DNA from: Leptospira semungkisensis
Lineage (GTDB): Bacteria; Spirochaetota; Leptospiria; Leptospirales; Leptospiraceae
Length of the DNA stretch: 64,000 nucleotides
Reading direction: 5' to 3'
Assembly: GCF_004770055.1 (NCBI RefSeq)
Contig: NZ_RQEP01000019.1
Coordinates: 186,001-250,000, forward strand
How positions within the stretch are numbered: position 1 is the first letter of the stretch; each line of letters begins with the position of its first letter. The notes below the pieces were generated by a model. The model made no database searches. It saw only the letters and a program-made list of their open reading frames with translations, and had not been told where the DNA came from. The position numbers were made by a program, and so were the translations under genes. Shown piece after piece: positions 19,581 through 30,123 of this stretch.

Positions 19581-20234
19581 ACCCCGAAAGTAAAAATCTG
19601 CGGATTACGCCAAGTAGACGATCTCAAGGTAAGCATTGAAGAAGGCGCCGACCTGATCGGGCTCAACTTCGTCTCTACCAGTCCCAGACTAGTCTCCCCG
19701 AAAGAAGCCGAAATTCTGGTAACTTACTTATATACATCGGTACCTTCTTTTTTGCGACCCAAAATCGTATTCTTATTTTATAAATCTGCCGGATCCTATA
19801 TCGAATCCATATTGAAAAATCTGGAATACGATTATGTGCAATACGTTAGCGATGATTGTTTGTCGCCGGGGTATACTTCTCCTTTGTACCAAGACAGGGA
19901 TTCAAGAATACTTTCCTATAGAGTAAGAGGTCCGGTCAGCGACGATTCTCTCTCTTTTCTAGATTCGAATTTATTAATACTAGATAGCTATAATCCTTCT
20001 GCGGGAGGCGGAACGGGAGAAAGCTTTCCTTGGGAGCATGTAAGTGAGGTAAAAAGACCTTATTTGCTCGCAGGAGGACTTACTCCTGAAAACGTTTCCA
20101 AAGCATTGCAACAAACCGGTGCCTACGGAGTAGACGTAGCTAGCGGCGTAGAATCCTCTCCCGGGATAAAGGATCCCAATCTCATCCGGAAATTTATTCA
20201 AAATGCCAAAAGAAGCGCAAATAACGGAAAATAA
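19572..20234 (+). CDS. trpF: Phosphoribosylanthranilate isomerase
   Basis: A 220-residue TIM-barrel enzyme of tryptophan biosynthesis, isomerising phosphoribosylanthranilate to CdRP. It shows the catalytic Cys in 'KVKICGLR', 'GADLIGLNFVSTSPR', the Asp strand 'NLLILDSYNPSAGGGTGESF', 'PYLLAGGLTPENV' and 'GVDVASGVESSPGIKD' with the phosphate-binding glycines. Other trp genes are not adjacent. The 3' end overlaps the start of mutS by 32 bases in another frame, so the two are probably expressed together. Confidence 0.95.
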   Translation: MSQTPKVKICGLRQVDDLKVSIEEGADLIGLNFVSTSPRLVSPKEAEILVTYLYTSVPSFLRPKIVFLFYKSAGSYIESILKNLEYDYVQYVSDDCLSPGYTSPLYQDRDSRILSYRVRGPVSDDSLSFLDSNLLILDSYNPSAGGGTGESFPWEHVSEVKRPYLLAGGLTPENVSKALQQTGAYGVDVASGVESSPGIKDPNLIRKFIQNAKRSANNGK

Positions 20235-22764
20235 TTCCCCTGATCTAACAGAAGCCTTGGACACTCCGATGATGCGTCAGTATTTGGAGATCAAGGCCAA
20301 GTTTCCCGATTCCATTCTATTCTTTCGCATGGGAGACTTCTATGAGATGTTCTTGGAAGATGCCAAGATCGCTTCTTCTATTTTAGACATAGCACTTACC
20401 AAGCGCCAGAATTCCGTGCCTATGTGCGGTATTCCATTTCATAGCAAAGACGGATATATTTCCAAACTTCTTTCGGCGGGAAAGAAAATAGCGGTCTGCG
20501 AACAATCCAGACCAGAAGATGGAAACACCAAACTCATGACAAGAGATGTGGTGCGGATCATCACACCGGGCACTGTTATCGAAGAACATCTACTCTCCGG
20601 TTTTCAGAACAACTATCTTTGCGCAATAGTTCCTAAGGCAGCTCTTATCTTCGTGGGAATGGCGGATGTTTCCACGGGAGAAGTTTTACATTTTGCAGTT
20701 CCCATTTCTAAGACGGAAGTATTGGAAAGTGAATTAGTAAAATTTAAACCAAGCGAGATTTGCATCTTCTCGAAAGATCTAGAAAAGATCCGTACCTGGC
20801 AAAATTTCGCCGAAAGGCAATTTACCGTTTTGGACGAATCCAAGCTCGGGGCAGATCCGGCAAAGGATCCATTTCATATAGTAACACGATGCCTTGAATA
20901 TTATATCCGAGAGAATTATAGAGACGGAACTCTTACTTTAAGAGAACCGAGGATCTTGCAAACCGGCTCCTATTTGGAGATGGACAGAGAGACCATCCTG
21001 AATCTAGAGCTGATCGAGAATGAAAAGGATGACAAGGGTCATACTCTCTTTTCCGTTCTAAATTTCTGCTCCACTGCTAAGGGCAAACGAGTATTAAAGC
21101 AACGGATCCTATTTCCTGAAACGGATCCTGCTATTCTAAAATCCAGATGGGAAAAGCAAGATATTATCAAGAAGATCCCTCTGGCTCAATTGATCCAAGC
21201 CTTGCGTGATCTTGGAGACTTGGAAAGAATACTCGGAAGATTTCGTGGAAATAAACCGTATCCAAGGGACTTTAAGACGATTCTTTCTTCGATCGAAACT
21301 TTGGATTCGATACAGGCAATCCTTTCTCCTTTAGGTTATCCGATCACCAAACCTGAAAAATTGGATTCTCTGAAAGATTATATAGAAGATAGAATTCATA
21401 CGGACGAACTGCCAGTTATTCTCGGGAACGGCAAATTCTTAAAAGATGGATTCGATCCGTCTTTAGATAAGGCGAGAGAAGCTGGATCCAAAGGTGCAGA
21501 CTGGATCCTCGCGTTAGAGACCGAAGAGAAGAAGAAAACGGGACTCTCCACACTCAAGATAAAATACAATAAGATCGTGGGCTACTTTATAGAGATCTCG
21601 CGAGTCCAAGCGGAGCAGGCGCCAAAGGAATACTTGAAAAAGCAAACCTTGGTTACCTCGGAAAGATTTACGACAAGCCGCTTAGAAGAAATCGAAAGAA
21701 CAATTTTAGAAGCGGACGAGATCATCCAGAAAGTAGAAAGAATCGAGTTCGAAAAAATGGTCCAAACAGTTCTGGAATATTCTCCGGAACTTCTAATCGT
21801 CTCAGAAGAATTCGGAGACCTAGACTTTCAGATCTCTCTCTTAAAAGCAGAAGAAAGTTTCGGTTGGAAGAGAGCAGAGCTAAGTGAAGATTCTTCTTTA
21901 GAAATGAAATCCTCTCGCCATCCAGTCGTTGAAGCAAGTCTTCCGGTTGGGATCAAATTTACTCCGAATGATGTAAACTTGGACAGCCAAGAGAATGCAG
22001 TCGCGATTCTAACCGGACCGAATATGGCGGGTAAATCCACATTCATGCGACAAATCGCTTTGAATCAGATCCTGTTTCAGATCGGAGCAAGTGTCGCTGC
22101 GGAGAAGGCAAGACTCCCAATACTCGATCGCTTATTCACTAGAATCGGAGCAGGAGATAATCTGAATGCTGGAGAATCCACCTTTTATGTGGAGATGAAG
22201 GAAACCGCAAACATTCTCAAGAACTGCACTCCTCAGTCCCTTCTTCTCTTTGACGAGGTTGGAAGAGGAACCTCCACTTATGACGGAATGAGTATCGCTT
22301 GGGCAATCCTTGAATGTCTTTCCGAAATGCATCCTCGGCCTAAGACAGTGTTCGCGACTCATTACCATGAATTGACAGAACTTTCTAGACTTCCCGGAGT
22401 TTGGAATATCCACATGGAAACCGTAGAAAAGGATGATAAGGTTATCTTCTTAAGAAGAGTAAAACCTGGTAAGGCAAAGAAATCATTCGGTATCTACGTG
22501 GCTCAACTTGCAGGAGTTCCTGATTCGGTTGTAAAACGTGCCTCCGAGATACTGACGGATATGGAGTCTCGCAAAAAGGAGATTCGTATCCAGACAAGAG
22601 AGCCTTCCCTATTTCAAGAATTGCCTACCCCAGGTTCGGATGGACAGTTCTGGCAGGATTTCAAAAAGGAAATCATAGATCTTCCGATCGAATCTATGAC
22701 ACCTTTGGAAGCTTTACGCTTACTTGACGATTGGAAGAAGAAGATCTCTTCTAGAGGAAACTAA
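20203..22764 (+). CDS. mutS: DNA mismatch repair protein MutS
   Basis: An 853-residue MutS of typical length. The mismatch-reading Phe-x-Glu is in 'GDFYEMF' near residue 47. The connector, lever and clamp domains follow, with 'GYFIEISRVQ' and 'RFTTSRLEEIE'. The ATPase has Walker A 'GPNMAGKST' (about residues 605-613), 'LLLFDEVGRGTSTYDG' and 'FATHYHELTEL'. It recognises base mismatches and small loops and recruits MutL, which is not in this window. The first ATG lies inside trpF (32-base overlap); a later start would cut into the mismatch domain. Confidence 0.97.
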   Translation: MPKEAQITENNSPDLTEALDTPMMRQYLEIKAKFPDSILFFRMGDFYEMFLEDAKIASSILDIALTKRQNSVPMCGIPFHSKDGYISKLLSAGKKIAVCEQSRPEDGNTKLMTRDVVRIITPGTVIEEHLLSGFQNNYLCAIVPKAALIFVGMADVSTGEVLHFAVPISKTEVLESELVKFKPSEICIFSKDLEKIRTWQNFAERQFTVLDESKLGADPAKDPFHIVTRCLEYYIRENYRDGTLTLREPRILQTGSYLEMDRETILNLELIENEKDDKGHTLFSVLNFCSTAKGKRVLKQRILFPETDPAILKSRWEKQDIIKKIPLAQLIQALRDLGDLERILGRFRGNKPYPRDFKTILSSIETLDSIQAILSPLGYPITKPEKLDSLKDYIEDRIHTDELPVILGNGKFLKDGFDPSLDKAREAGSKGADWILALETEEKKKTGLSTLKIKYNKIVGYFIEISRVQAEQAPKEYLKKQTLVTSERFTTSRLEEIERTILEADEIIQKVERIEFEKMVQTVLEYSPELLIVSEEFGDLDFQISLLKAEESFGWKRAELSEDSSLEMKSSRHPVVEASLPVGIKFTPNDVNLDSQENAVAILTGPNMAGKSTFMRQIALNQILFQIGASVAAEKARLPILDRLFTRIGAGDNLNAGESTFYVEMKETANILKNCTPQSLLLFDEVGRGTSTYDGMSIAWAILECLSEMHPRPKTVFATHYHELTELSRLPGVWNIHMETVEKDDKVIFLRRVKPGKAKKSFGIYVAQLAGVPDSVVKRASEILTDMESRKKEIRIQTREPSLFQELPTPGSDGQFWQDFKKEIIDLPIESMTPLEALRLLDDWKKKISSRGN

Positions 22765-22852
22765 AAGTCGTTTAGAGAAATGGTCTTAGCCAGCATCTCT
22801 CGTGAAAAACATGCAAGAGATGAGGTTCCGAAATTGGATCATCCGAGACGGA

Positions 22853-23725
22853 TCAATTCAAATCTTCGAATAAATAAAGTAGAACATCCATAGAAGCGAA
22901 ATCGATCCAATTGCTAATCTTGGATTTTAATCCTTCCTTAGCATGAAATCCGATCCCGAGTCCCGCCGCTTCTAACATGAGCTGGTCGTTAGCTCCATCT
23001 CCAACAGCAACTATCTTCTCTGTTCCAATTTGAAAACGAGATTGAAGCTCCAGAAGGGAATCTCTTTTAATATTCTTGTCTACTACGGTTCCAGAAACTG
23101 TACCTAATAGTCGGTCCCCTTCTCTATCCAGGTAATTTGCTCGGACTTCATCGATAGAATATTCTTGTTTAAATCTTTCTAATATGTCTGTAAAGCCACC
23201 GCTAAATACGGCAGTCTTTGCGTTTTTACTTTTTAATCCGCTAAATAATTCAGGAACTCCGTGGTTCGGATGCAATTTGAAATACAAGTCATCGAATACG
23301 GAAACAGGAAGATCCTTTAGATACATACACCTTTTTTGGAGAGCCTCTTGGAAATTCAAATTTCCTTCCATTGCTTCTTTGGTGACATGGGCTACTTCTT
23401 CATAGACACCTGCAAATCTTGCAAGCTCGTCTATGACTTCCTCTCGGATAAGAGTAGAATCCATGTCGAAGCAGAAAAGACTTTCCCCTTGAATAAAGGA
23501 AGAGATCTGTATGAGATCGATCTTTCTGAATCTATGCAGCTCTTGTCTAAGATATACCAATTCTTCTCTTGATAGAGAGCGATCGATATTCCACACATCG
23601 CAGACATACTCTTTGGAAATTTCCGTCTTTCTTTCGATAAAGACAGGTTGTTTGAATCGATCAAAAAGCGCGTTGGATAATCTTTGAGGATCCGAATCGT
23701 TTTTAGGGCTAAAAAATAAGATCAC
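22853..23725 (-). CDS. serB: Phosphoserine phosphatase
   Basis: A 290-residue HAD-superfamily enzyme catalysing the last step of serine synthesis. Motif I is D87-x-D89-x-T in 'FCFDMDSTLIREEVIDELA', motif II is the Ser of 'AVFSGGFTDI', and motifs III/IV are Lys then 'VAVGDGANDQLMLEAAG'. The first 80 residues are a poorly conserved N-terminal domain, as in other long SerB proteins. It follows the SGNH lipoprotein gene by five bases, suggesting one transcript. A 7-bp inverted repeat without T-tract lies between it and mutS. Confidence 0.93.
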   Translation of the reverse strand: MILFFSPKNDSDPQRLSNALFDRFKQPVFIERKTEISKEYVCDVWNIDRSLSREELVYLRQELHRFRKIDLIQISSFIQGESLFCFDMDSTLIREEVIDELARFAGVYEEVAHVTKEAMEGNLNFQEALQKRCMYLKDLPVSVFDDLYFKLHPNHGVPELFSGLKSKNAKTAVFSGGFTDILERFKQEYSIDEVRANYLDREGDRLLGTVSGTVVDKNIKRDSLLELQSRFQIGTEKIVAVGDGANDQLMLEAAGLGIGFHAKEGLKSKISNWIDFASMDVLLYLFEDLN

Positions 23726-23730
23726 TCTGA

Positions 23731-24474
23731 TTATCGGAGAATAGATTTAATTTTACGAAGCCAGATGATATAGGCGTCTCGATTGACGTGGATCGGATCC
23801 TTTTTGCCATTAAATGAGAGCGCTAATTCTTCTTTAATAAAAGGGATCTTGCTCTGTCTGAATTCCGGCCAGATATCCAAAAACTTGACATTCTGGTTCT
23901 CGTTTGCGATCCGAAGGAGCCAAGCATTTACTACAGGTGAAATAGAATTCACATTGCGATTTAGAACAGGAGGAATGCCTAAAATCAACACTTTCGTATT
24001 CGGAAGATTAGTCCTGATCTTTCGAATCAGCTGCCTGTGAATACCTTCTATATAATCCAGGCACTTTCCATCCCGGATATCGTTTCCACCTATCTCCAGA
24101 ATGATTGTAGAAGGTTTTAGATCGAGTACAGTCGAGTCCAAGCGCCCAAGAAGAAGTTCCGTCATATCTCCGGGAATCCCTCGGTTCACGGAACCTGGAA
24201 AATCCGCTTGGATTAGATCGGCGGGAAAGCCTGCTACCAAGCTATTTCCTACGAATACTATATTCGCTTTCTTTAATTTTTTGTTCTCGTTGGTGTAAAC
24301 AAGGACTGCATCAGAATAGAGTTTTTGGTAGGATTCCCATTCGTTAGAATCCCTAACTCCGACCTTATCAACGCAATTGAAAGCTGGGTTGTAATAATCA
24401 TACACTGTCCTGGGTTGGAAAACAGAACAAGAGATTAGGGAAAATAGAAAAAAACAAATCCCTAACGCTTTCAT
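23731..24474 (-). CDS. SGNH/GDSL-family hydrolase lipoprotein
   Basis: A 247-residue exported protein. The N-terminal segment ends 'FSLISC', giving Cys16 as lipid anchor. SGNH block I is 'FVGNSLVAG' with nucleophile Ser78, block III is 'ILEIGGNDI' with the oxyanion Asn, and block V is 'DPIHVNRDAY' with the catalytic Asp and His. Such hydrolases remove acyl or acetyl groups from lipids, sugars or peptidoglycan in the periplasm or outer membrane. The gene is five bases upstream of serB. The natural substrate is unknown. Confidence 0.85.
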   Translation of the reverse strand: MKALGICFFLFSLISCSVFQPRTVYDYYNPAFNCVDKVGVRDSNEWESYQKLYSDAVLVYTNENKKLKKANIVFVGNSLVAGFPADLIQADFPGSVNRGIPGDMTELLLGRLDSTVLDLKPSTIILEIGGNDIRDGKCLDYIEGIHRQLIRKIRTNLPNTKVLILGIPPVLNRNVNSISPVVNAWLLRIANENQNVKFLDIWPEFRQSKIPFIKEELALSFNGKKDPIHVNRDAYIIWLRKIKSILR

Positions 24475-24499
24475 TTGATCTTAGGTCCCTCTAAAATTC

Positions 24500-24673
24500 T
24501 TAGTTCTCAGATTCTTTCATATGGAATCTTTTATGCCAGTCGGCAATCTGAGCCTGTAAGTATTCTTCAGTGTCACAAATTCTAAATTCAATTGGGTTAT
24601 TGGAAACTGTATCGATCAATTTGGCTTCAATATAGCCGTTTTTTAGTTTATTGATCTCTATCTTATATTTCAT
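24500..24673 (-). CDS. 57-residue small protein, unknown
   Basis: The gap between bioB and the SGNH gene holds a clean ORF starting ATG at 24673 and ending TAA at 24500. The product begins 'MKYKIEINKLKNGYIEAKLI' and contains 'ICDTEEYLQAQIADWHKRF'. A Shine-Dalgarno GGAG sits eight bases before the ATG. The composition (charged and amphipathic, no low-complexity) looks like a true folded small protein with a beta-hairpin then a helix. It has no signal peptide. I recognise no family; it is too short for default gene callers and may have been overlooked. Confidence 0.6.
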   Translation of the reverse strand: MKYKIEINKLKNGYIEAKLIDTVSNNPIEFRICDTEEYLQAQIADWHKRFHMKESEN

Positions 24674-24816
24674 CCGACAATCTCCGATATATCCAGGATT
24701 TTCATCCCTACTAGAGTTTCAATCCAAACGCCACCTTAGGATCGGAAAACCCTATCAGGGAAGATTTCTCCCGGTCGTGTAAGAAATGCTAAACGATATC
24801 GATTCGCAATCCAAAA

Positions 24817-25911
24817 CTAATTCTTTGTCTTTTTGTATTTGTATAGGTCTGGAAAATTTTCAGGAGCGTAAGGATGATCTTTTCCTAAGGCCACCTCCCA
24901 ATCGATTTCCTCTCCTAGTCCTGAAGAAAACTCAGGATAGAATCCAGCATCCAAAATAGTGCGAATAGTTTCAGCCGCATCGGATCCTTTTACGTTCAAG
25001 TATCCGCTAGCAAACAAGGAATTGGCGGCATACAATGCCATTCCTTGCAGACCTCTCAAATGACCTTCTCTTCCCGCAGCTATCCTGACCTCAGAGTCCG
25101 GATTCACTAAACGAAAAGCAATCAAGGTCCTTAAACAAAACTCAGGGCTCAGAGCTTGCGGGTTTTTGATCGCATGCCCAGCAATAGGTAGAAAGAAATT
25201 GACCGGAATGGAAATCACTCTCAGATTCTTGATCTCGAAAATCACGTCTACGAGATCATGAAGGGACTCTCCCATTCCTACGATCACTCCGGAACACATT
25301 CCGACTCCAGCTTTCATCAAGTGAGTGATCGTTTCGACCCTTTGCTCATACGTATGCGTATCGCAAATTTCCGGATAATGAGCCTTGGAAGTATTTAGGT
25401 TATGGTTGTATCTGTCCAAACCGGCAGACTTCAGTCGTTCAGCCTTCTCCTGATCCAAAAGACCCGCAGAAAGGCATACTTTCAGACCAAGCTCTTTGCT
25501 GATCTTTTCAATGGTAAGTGCCAGTTTTTCAGTAGTAGGAGCATTTGGTCCAGTTCCTGCAGTAACCATACAAAAGCGATAGGCTCCGTTTTCCTTGGCC
25601 TTTACAGCGTCCTCAAAGATCTCCTCAGAGCTTTTCACAGAGTATTCTTGGATGCCTGAGTTGGCGTTCTTTCTTTGAGCGCAATAGCCGCAGTCTTCCG
25701 GACAATGGCCGTTCTTAATATTATCTAGTACGTGAATTCGAACCGTCTTGCCGAAGTATTTCTCCCGAACCTTGTACGCCTTGTCCAGAGCCTCGGTCAA
25801 AGGAGTCTCTCCGCTTACTATAGCATAGGCTTCTTCTCTAGTGATCACACTAGGAACCTCGGATAGGCTTTTTTCTTCCGTAGGGATTGGAGTTTCGAGA
25901 GTCGATTTCAT
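24817..25911 (-). CDS. bioB: Biotin synthase
   Basis: A 364-residue radical-SAM enzyme that inserts sulfur into dethiobiotin. The SAM cluster ligands are Cys70, Cys74 and Cys77 in '[13 protein letters not shown]', followed by '[10 protein letters not shown]', '[16 protein letters not shown]' and '[13 protein letters not shown]'. The auxiliary cluster residues (including Arg in '[12 protein letters not shown]') are conserved. It is the last gene of the bio cluster, 68 bases after bioA, a larger gap than between the other bio genes. It has about 20 extra N-terminal residues before the conserved '[13 protein letters not shown]'. Confidence 0.97.
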   Translation of the reverse strand: MKSTLETPIPTEEKSLSEVPSVITREEAYAIVSGETPLTEALDKAYKVREKYFGKTVRIHVLDNIKNGHCPEDCGYCAQRKNANSGIQEYSVKSSEEIFEDAVKAKENGAYRFCMVTAGTGPNAPTTEKLALTIEKISKELGLKVCLSAGLLDQEKAERLKSAGLDRYNHNLNTSKAHYPEICDTHTYEQRVETITHLMKAGVGMCSGVIVGMGESLHDLVDVIFEIKNLRVISIPVNFFLPIAGHAIKNPQALSPEFCLRTLIAFRLVNPDSEVRIAAGREGHLRGLQGMALYAANSLFASGYLNVKGSDAAETIRTILDAGFYPEFSSGLGEEIDWEVALGKDHPYAPENFPDLYKYKKTKN

Positions 25912-25979
25912 TCTGCCGTTATTATTCGAGGCCCTAGGCTCTTTGGCAATCGTAAATTCGGGTGAAAAAACGCCGTTCT

Positions 25980-27284
25980 CTAATCCGGGACTTTATAGTA
26001 AGCAAGTGCTTCTCGGATCGCTTGGAAAATCTTTTGTAGCGAAGCTTTAGAGATATTATAAGGAGGAGTTATATAGATTACATTCCCAAGTGGCCTAAGG
26101 ATCACTCCCCTATCCAAGCAAAGCCTTTTAAATTCCCTTGCAAAAGAACTAATATAGCCCGGCTCTTCCTTGCCGGTAAATAATTCACCAACACCTACGG
26201 CACCTAGGACTCTTACATTCTTGATCTTGTCAGGGAATTCGGATCTAAGCTTGGCCCAGCCTTCTTCCATATAGGACTCCAGGATTTTTACATCCCCAAG
26301 TCTATTTTCTTCTTTGAATATTCGCAAAGATGCAAGTGCGGCAGCGCATCCCCCAGGATAGCCTGTCATCGTATGTCCATGAAAGAATGCCTTTAAAGGA
26401 TCAGCCGAGACGAATTCCCTATAGATCTCTTCTCTCACAAGAGTTGCCGCTAAGGGAAGAGCCCCTGCGGTCAATCCCTTTGCCAAAGCAATCATATCAG
26501 GTTGTATACCTGCAGATTGGAATGCAAAATTATAGCCGGTCCTTCCAAAACCGGTAAACACTTCATCCAGGAGAAGAAGCACCCCATAACGTTTGGTGAT
26601 CTCTCTCAGGCGAGAAAGAACAGCAGGCTTATGGAAAAGCATTCCACCAACACCTGCAATCAAAGGCTCTAAGAGTACGCCGACTACTTCTTCCGAATGA
26701 CCGGATAAATAGGCCTCCAGTTCATCCAAACAATCTTCTGTACAAGAATGAGGGACCTTGCCTACAGGACAATCATGGCAAGCTGGAGAAGGAAAATGAC
26801 GGGTTGGAAAGAGTAAGGATTGAAAGACACGATTGAATACGGAATCGCCGCCTACGCTCATTGCACCTATCGTATCCCCATGATACGAACCGGAGAAGGT
26901 CACAAAAACCTTCTTCTTTTCCATGCCTTGGTTTCGAAAGAACTGCAATGCAATCTTGAGCATGATCTCCAAGGCAGTGGAACCGTTATCCGAATAGACT
27001 ACTTTATGAAAATTCCAGCCGGCAAACTCTAAGAGTTCATGTGCCAATTCTAATGCGGGAGGATGAGTAAAACCTGCGAGAAGCACGTGGTCTAACTGAT
27101 TTGCCTGTTCTTGGACTGCGGCCACCATTTTAGGATGATTGTGACCGTGAATGCTTACCCACCAAGAAGAGATCCCGTCTATATATTCCTTTCCATTCTC
27201 ATCAAAAAGGAATTCTTCCTTAGCGGAAACGATCTTTAAGGGAGGATCGGAATCTAATTGGATTGTATAAGGATGCCAAATCAA
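25980..27284 (-). CDS. bioA: Adenosylmethionine-8-amino-7-oxononanoate aminotransferase
   Basis: A 434-residue class-III aminotransferase converting KAPA to DAPA in biotin synthesis. Signals are the N-terminal 'MIWHPYTIQ', '[14 protein letters not shown]', '[14 protein letters not shown]', '[14 protein letters not shown]' (Asp240) and PLP Lys269 in '[13 protein letters not shown]'. The WHPYT and SSWWV motifs separate BioA from ornithine-type relatives. The start overlaps the bioD stop (ATGA at 27284-27281), so translation is coupled. Confidence 0.95.
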   Translation of the reverse strand: MIWHPYTIQLDSDPPLKIVSAKEEFLFDENGKEYIDGISSWWVSIHGHNHPKMVAAVQEQANQLDHVLLAGFTHPPALELAHELLEFAGWNFHKVVYSDNGSTALEIMLKIALQFFRNQGMEKKKVFVTFSGSYHGDTIGAMSVGGDSVFNRVFQSLLFPTRHFPSPACHDCPVGKVPHSCTEDCLDELEAYLSGHSEEVVGVLLEPLIAGVGGMLFHKPAVLSRLREITKRYGVLLLLDEVFTGFGRTGYNFAFQSAGIQPDMIALAKGLTAGALPLAATLVREEIYREFVSADPLKAFFHGHTMTGYPGGCAAALASLRIFKEENRLGDVKILESYMEEGWAKLRSEFPDKIKNVRVLGAVGVGELFTGKEEPGYISSFAREFKRLCLDRGVILRPLGNVIYITPPYNISKASLQKIFQAIREALAYYKVPD

Positions 27285-27946
27285 GGGAAAAGAATATCCG
27301 GTAAAATTCTATCTGGATCGAACTCTTCGACAACCTTATCTAAGAATTCCTGTCTAGACAACTTTCTTTCTTCTAAGAGAAAAGTTCCGAGTAGGCCAAT
27401 CTCAGCCGCCTCGATAATCGTTCTGATATTATCGGAGCGCAAAGGATTCTCCGGCCCGATGAAATAGACTCCCAAAAGACGGATATCTCTCCTGCGAATC
27501 GCTTCTATAGACAGTAGAGTATGATTCACAGTGCCTAATTCAGTAGAGGCAACAAGCACCAAGGGAAGTTTGGACTGTTCCACAAGATCCATTGTAAAGA
27601 AATAGCGGTTGAGAGGCACGTAAACACCACCCGCTCCTTCTACAAGGATCTTCTCCCCCTTAATGCTGAATAGATGTCTGGAGAGTTCATCTGTATCAAC
27701 TTGAGTGTTCTCCATTTCGGAAGCAAGATGAGGAGAAGCAGGAAGTTCAAACGTATAATAATTCTTTAAAAAATGCGATTCATTCAAACCGGTCAGGTTC
27801 ATTACCTTGACTCGATCCGAATCAGATCCGGTTTGTATAGGCTTGAAATACTTAAGGCCGAGAGACTTCGCATACTTGGCCATTACAAGCGAACAAAATA
27901 GGGTCTTACCGACATCGGTACCTGTCCCTGACACGAATACGGACAA
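27281..27946 (-). CDS. bioD: Dethiobiotin synthetase
   Basis: A 221-residue P-loop enzyme closing the ureido ring of dethiobiotin from DAPA, CO2 and ATP. The N-terminus is 'FVSGTGTDVGKTLFCS', the diagnostic BioD Walker A, followed by 'YFKPIQTGSD', 'ILVEGAGGVYVPLN' and 'VLVASTELGTVNHTLLS'. It lies one base after bioF and overlaps bioA by four bases, within the FDAB order. Confidence 0.95.
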   Translation of the reverse strand: MSVFVSGTGTDVGKTLFCSLVMAKYAKSLGLKYFKPIQTGSDSDRVKVMNLTGLNESHFLKNYYTFELPASPHLASEMENTQVDTDELSRHLFSIKGEKILVEGAGGVYVPLNRYFFTMDLVEQSKLPLVLVASTELGTVNHTLLSIEAIRRRDIRLLGVYFIGPENPLRSDNIRTIIEAAEIGLLGTFLLEERKLSRQEFLDKVVEEFDPDRILPDILFP

Positions 27947-27947
27947 A

Positions 27948-29087
27948 TTAATTCTCCTTTATGATCCGAATGAACCCGTCCAAGTCTTGCTTTTCGACCT
28001 TAGCATTGATCGAGACCCGGATCCTAGAAACATCCACAGTAGGCGGACGGATCGCCTTGGCTTGAAAGCCTGACTTAGCCAATTTATCGGCGAGGTCCAA
28101 TGCAATTGCTTCTGATCCAAGTAGGATTGGCACGATTTGAGAAGAAGAATTGCCGGTGTCCTTGCCCAGTTTGTGAAGACGAGAACGAAGATATTCAGAA
28201 TGACTTAAAACCTTCTCTCTTTCTGCATCCATTTCTTTTACAAGACGGATCGCGGAGAGTCCCGCATGCGCGATTGCCGGTAAGGGCGCCGTGGAGAATA
28301 CAAAGGTTCTAGCAGAATGAAGTAGATATTTTCTAGCATCCGAAGAAGTAGAGATCATTGCTCCTTCGAGACCTAAGGCCTTTCCGAAAGTAGACATTCT
28401 AAAATCTATATTCGAGATTTGTGATGGAACTTGAGCAGAAGAAAGACCGGCCCCCTTCTCTCCGAAAACTCCAATGGAATGAGCCTCGTCTAAATACAAT
28501 AGGCATCCGTACTTTTCCTTCAGATGAATGAGAGAAGAAAGATCACTCGAGTCCCCGTCCATACTGAAGATGGATTCTGTTACGATCATCTTATTTGCAT
28601 GACCGGAATATTTCTGAAGAAGTTCCTCTAAATGATTCAGGTCGGAATGTCTATAATAGACTTTCTTTCCACCGGAGAGGCGAACGCCGTCCATTAAGGA
28701 AGCATGATTCTTGCGATCGCAAAAGATGAGATAAGAAGGGTCCGCCACACAGGAAATCGCACCTACATTCGCCGCATATCCATTGGCGAGAAAAAGAGAA
28801 GATTCTGCATGTACCCAATTGGAGAACTCAGACTCGAGCTCTTCAAATACGCTTCGATGGCCTCTGACCAAACGACTCGCAGTGGAACCAGCTCCGTATA
28901 GATCGATACCTTCTTTTAGGGCTTCTAGTAGTTTAGGATTTTGAGATAGGCCCAGGTAATCGTTGGAACAGAAGTCCAGGCCGGTAGGAGGATCCAGAGT
29001 CCGGACCCTCTTTTGAGATTCTAACCTAGAGAAATAGGCAGGAAGCTGCGAAAGAAAAGTAAGATTCTTTAGTTTCGTTTCCTGCAC
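27948..29087 (-). CDS. bioF: 8-amino-7-oxononanoate synthase
   Basis: A 379-residue alpha-oxoamine synthase that condenses pimeloyl-ACP or -CoA with alanine to start the biotin ring pathway. Visible are 'DFCSNDYLGLSQNP', 'GAGSTASRLVRGH', 'YLDEAHSIGVFGEKGAG' and the PLP Lys in 'STFGKALGLEGA'. It leads the bioFDAB set and starts 16 bases after the mdh stop, so transcription may come through from mdh. No bioC/bioH-type gene for pimeloyl synthesis is in the window. Confidence 0.95.
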   Translation of the reverse strand: MQETKLKNLTFLSQLPAYFSRLESQKRVRTLDPPTGLDFCSNDYLGLSQNPKLLEALKEGIDLYGAGSTASRLVRGHRSVFEELESEFSNWVHAESSLFLANGYAANVGAISCVADPSYLIFCDRKNHASLMDGVRLSGGKKVYYRHSDLNHLEELLQKYSGHANKMIVTESIFSMDGDSSDLSSLIHLKEKYGCLLYLDEAHSIGVFGEKGAGLSSAQVPSQISNIDFRMSTFGKALGLEGAMISTSSDARKYLLHSARTFVFSTAPLPAIAHAGLSAIRLVKEMDAEREKVLSHSEYLRSRLHKLGKDTGNSSSQIVPILLGSEAIALDLADKLAKSGFQAKAIRPPTVDVSRIRVSINAKVEKQDLDGFIRIIKEN

Positions 29088-29103
29088 TTTTTCTCAATCG
29101 GGA

Positions 29104-30084
29104 TTAAAGCATTCCCTTAACTTCGTCCCTTTCAGCTTTCAGTTCATCGTGAGTGATATTGAATTTTTCTTTAGCGAAATCGTTCAATTCAAGACCTTTC
29201 ACGATCTCTACTTTGTTTCCATCGGATTTCACAGGGTATCCGAAGATAAGTCCCTTATCTGCTCCGTAGGAACCATCAGATGCAACTGCAACGCTGAACC
29301 AATCTCCAGCAGGAGTAGGAGTAATGATCTGACGAACAGTATCCACAACTCCATTTGCTGCAGAAGCGGCAGAAGAAGCTCCTCTTGCTTTAATGATCTC
29401 CGCTCCTCTCTGTTGAACGTTCTTAATGAAGTCTCCTTTCAACCAGTCGTGATCCTTGATCACATCGGTAGCAACCTTTCCGCCAATCTTAGCGTTAAAG
29501 AAATCAGGATACTGAGTAGAAGAGTGATTTCCCCAGATAGCAACATTCGTTACATCTTTCACGAGGGAACCGCCCTTGATCGCTAATTGGGACTTCGCTC
29601 TGTTCTCGTCCAATTTAGTCATTGCGAACCAACGCTCGGTAGGAACTCCTTTCGCATTGTTCATTGCGATCAAGCAGTTTGTATTGCATGGATTTCCTAC
29701 TACTAAAACTCTCACGTCGGAAGAAGCATTCTTCTCGATTGCTTTTCCTTGGTTTACGAAGATCCCGCCGTTGATTTTCAGAAGGTCGCTTCTTTCCATT
29801 CCCGCTTTTCTAGGAACGGAACCTACAAGAAGTGCCCAGTTAATATCTTTGAATGCTGTGTCTAAGTCTGCAGATACAGTAACCTTTTGCAAAAGAGGAA
29901 AAGCGCAGTCTTCCAATTCCATAATAACGCCTTTAGCAGCCGGTAATGCAGCTTCTAACTCCAACATTTGGATCTCGACAGGGGTATCCGCGCCGAACAT
30001 TTGCCCGGAAGCGATCCTAAAAAGAAGAGAATACCCAATTTGTCCTGCGGCGCCTGTGACTGCGACCTTAACTGTTTTTGCCAT
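29104..30084 (-). CDS. mdh: Malate dehydrogenase
   Basis: A 326-residue NAD-dependent malate dehydrogenase of the cytosolic-type subgroup (TIGR01759-like). The Rossmann loop is '[12 protein letters not shown]' (from residue 9). Substrate arginines are in '[10 protein letters not shown]' (Arg92, Arg98), '[12 protein letters not shown]' is conserved, and the catalytic His187 is in '[11 protein letters not shown]'. It works in the TCA cycle. It starts 39 bases after the DsbA-like gene and is followed by bioF after 16 bases. Confidence 0.96.
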   Translation of the reverse strand: MAKTVKVAVTGAAGQIGYSLLFRIASGQMFGADTPVEIQMLELEAALPAAKGVIMELEDCAFPLLQKVTVSADLDTAFKDINWALLVGSVPRKAGMERSDLLKINGGIFVNQGKAIEKNASSDVRVLVVGNPCNTNCLIAMNNAKGVPTERWFAMTKLDENRAKSQLAIKGGSLVKDVTNVAIWGNHSSTQYPDFFNAKIGGKVATDVIKDHDWLKGDFIKNVQQRGAEIIKARGASSAASAANGVVDTVRQIITPTPAGDWFSVAVASDGSYGADKGLIFGYPVKSDGNKVEIVKGLELNDFAKEKFNITHDELKAERDEVKGML

Positions 30085-30123
30085 TTGATTTGTAACTCCT
30101 AACTTACTATATATTGAAATCGA

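Noticed and set aside
22794..22822. Seven-base inverted repeat CATCTCT/AGAGATG between mutS and serB as a terminator
   Set aside because: The loop is 15 bases, the stem is A/T-rich and no T-tract follows on either strand.
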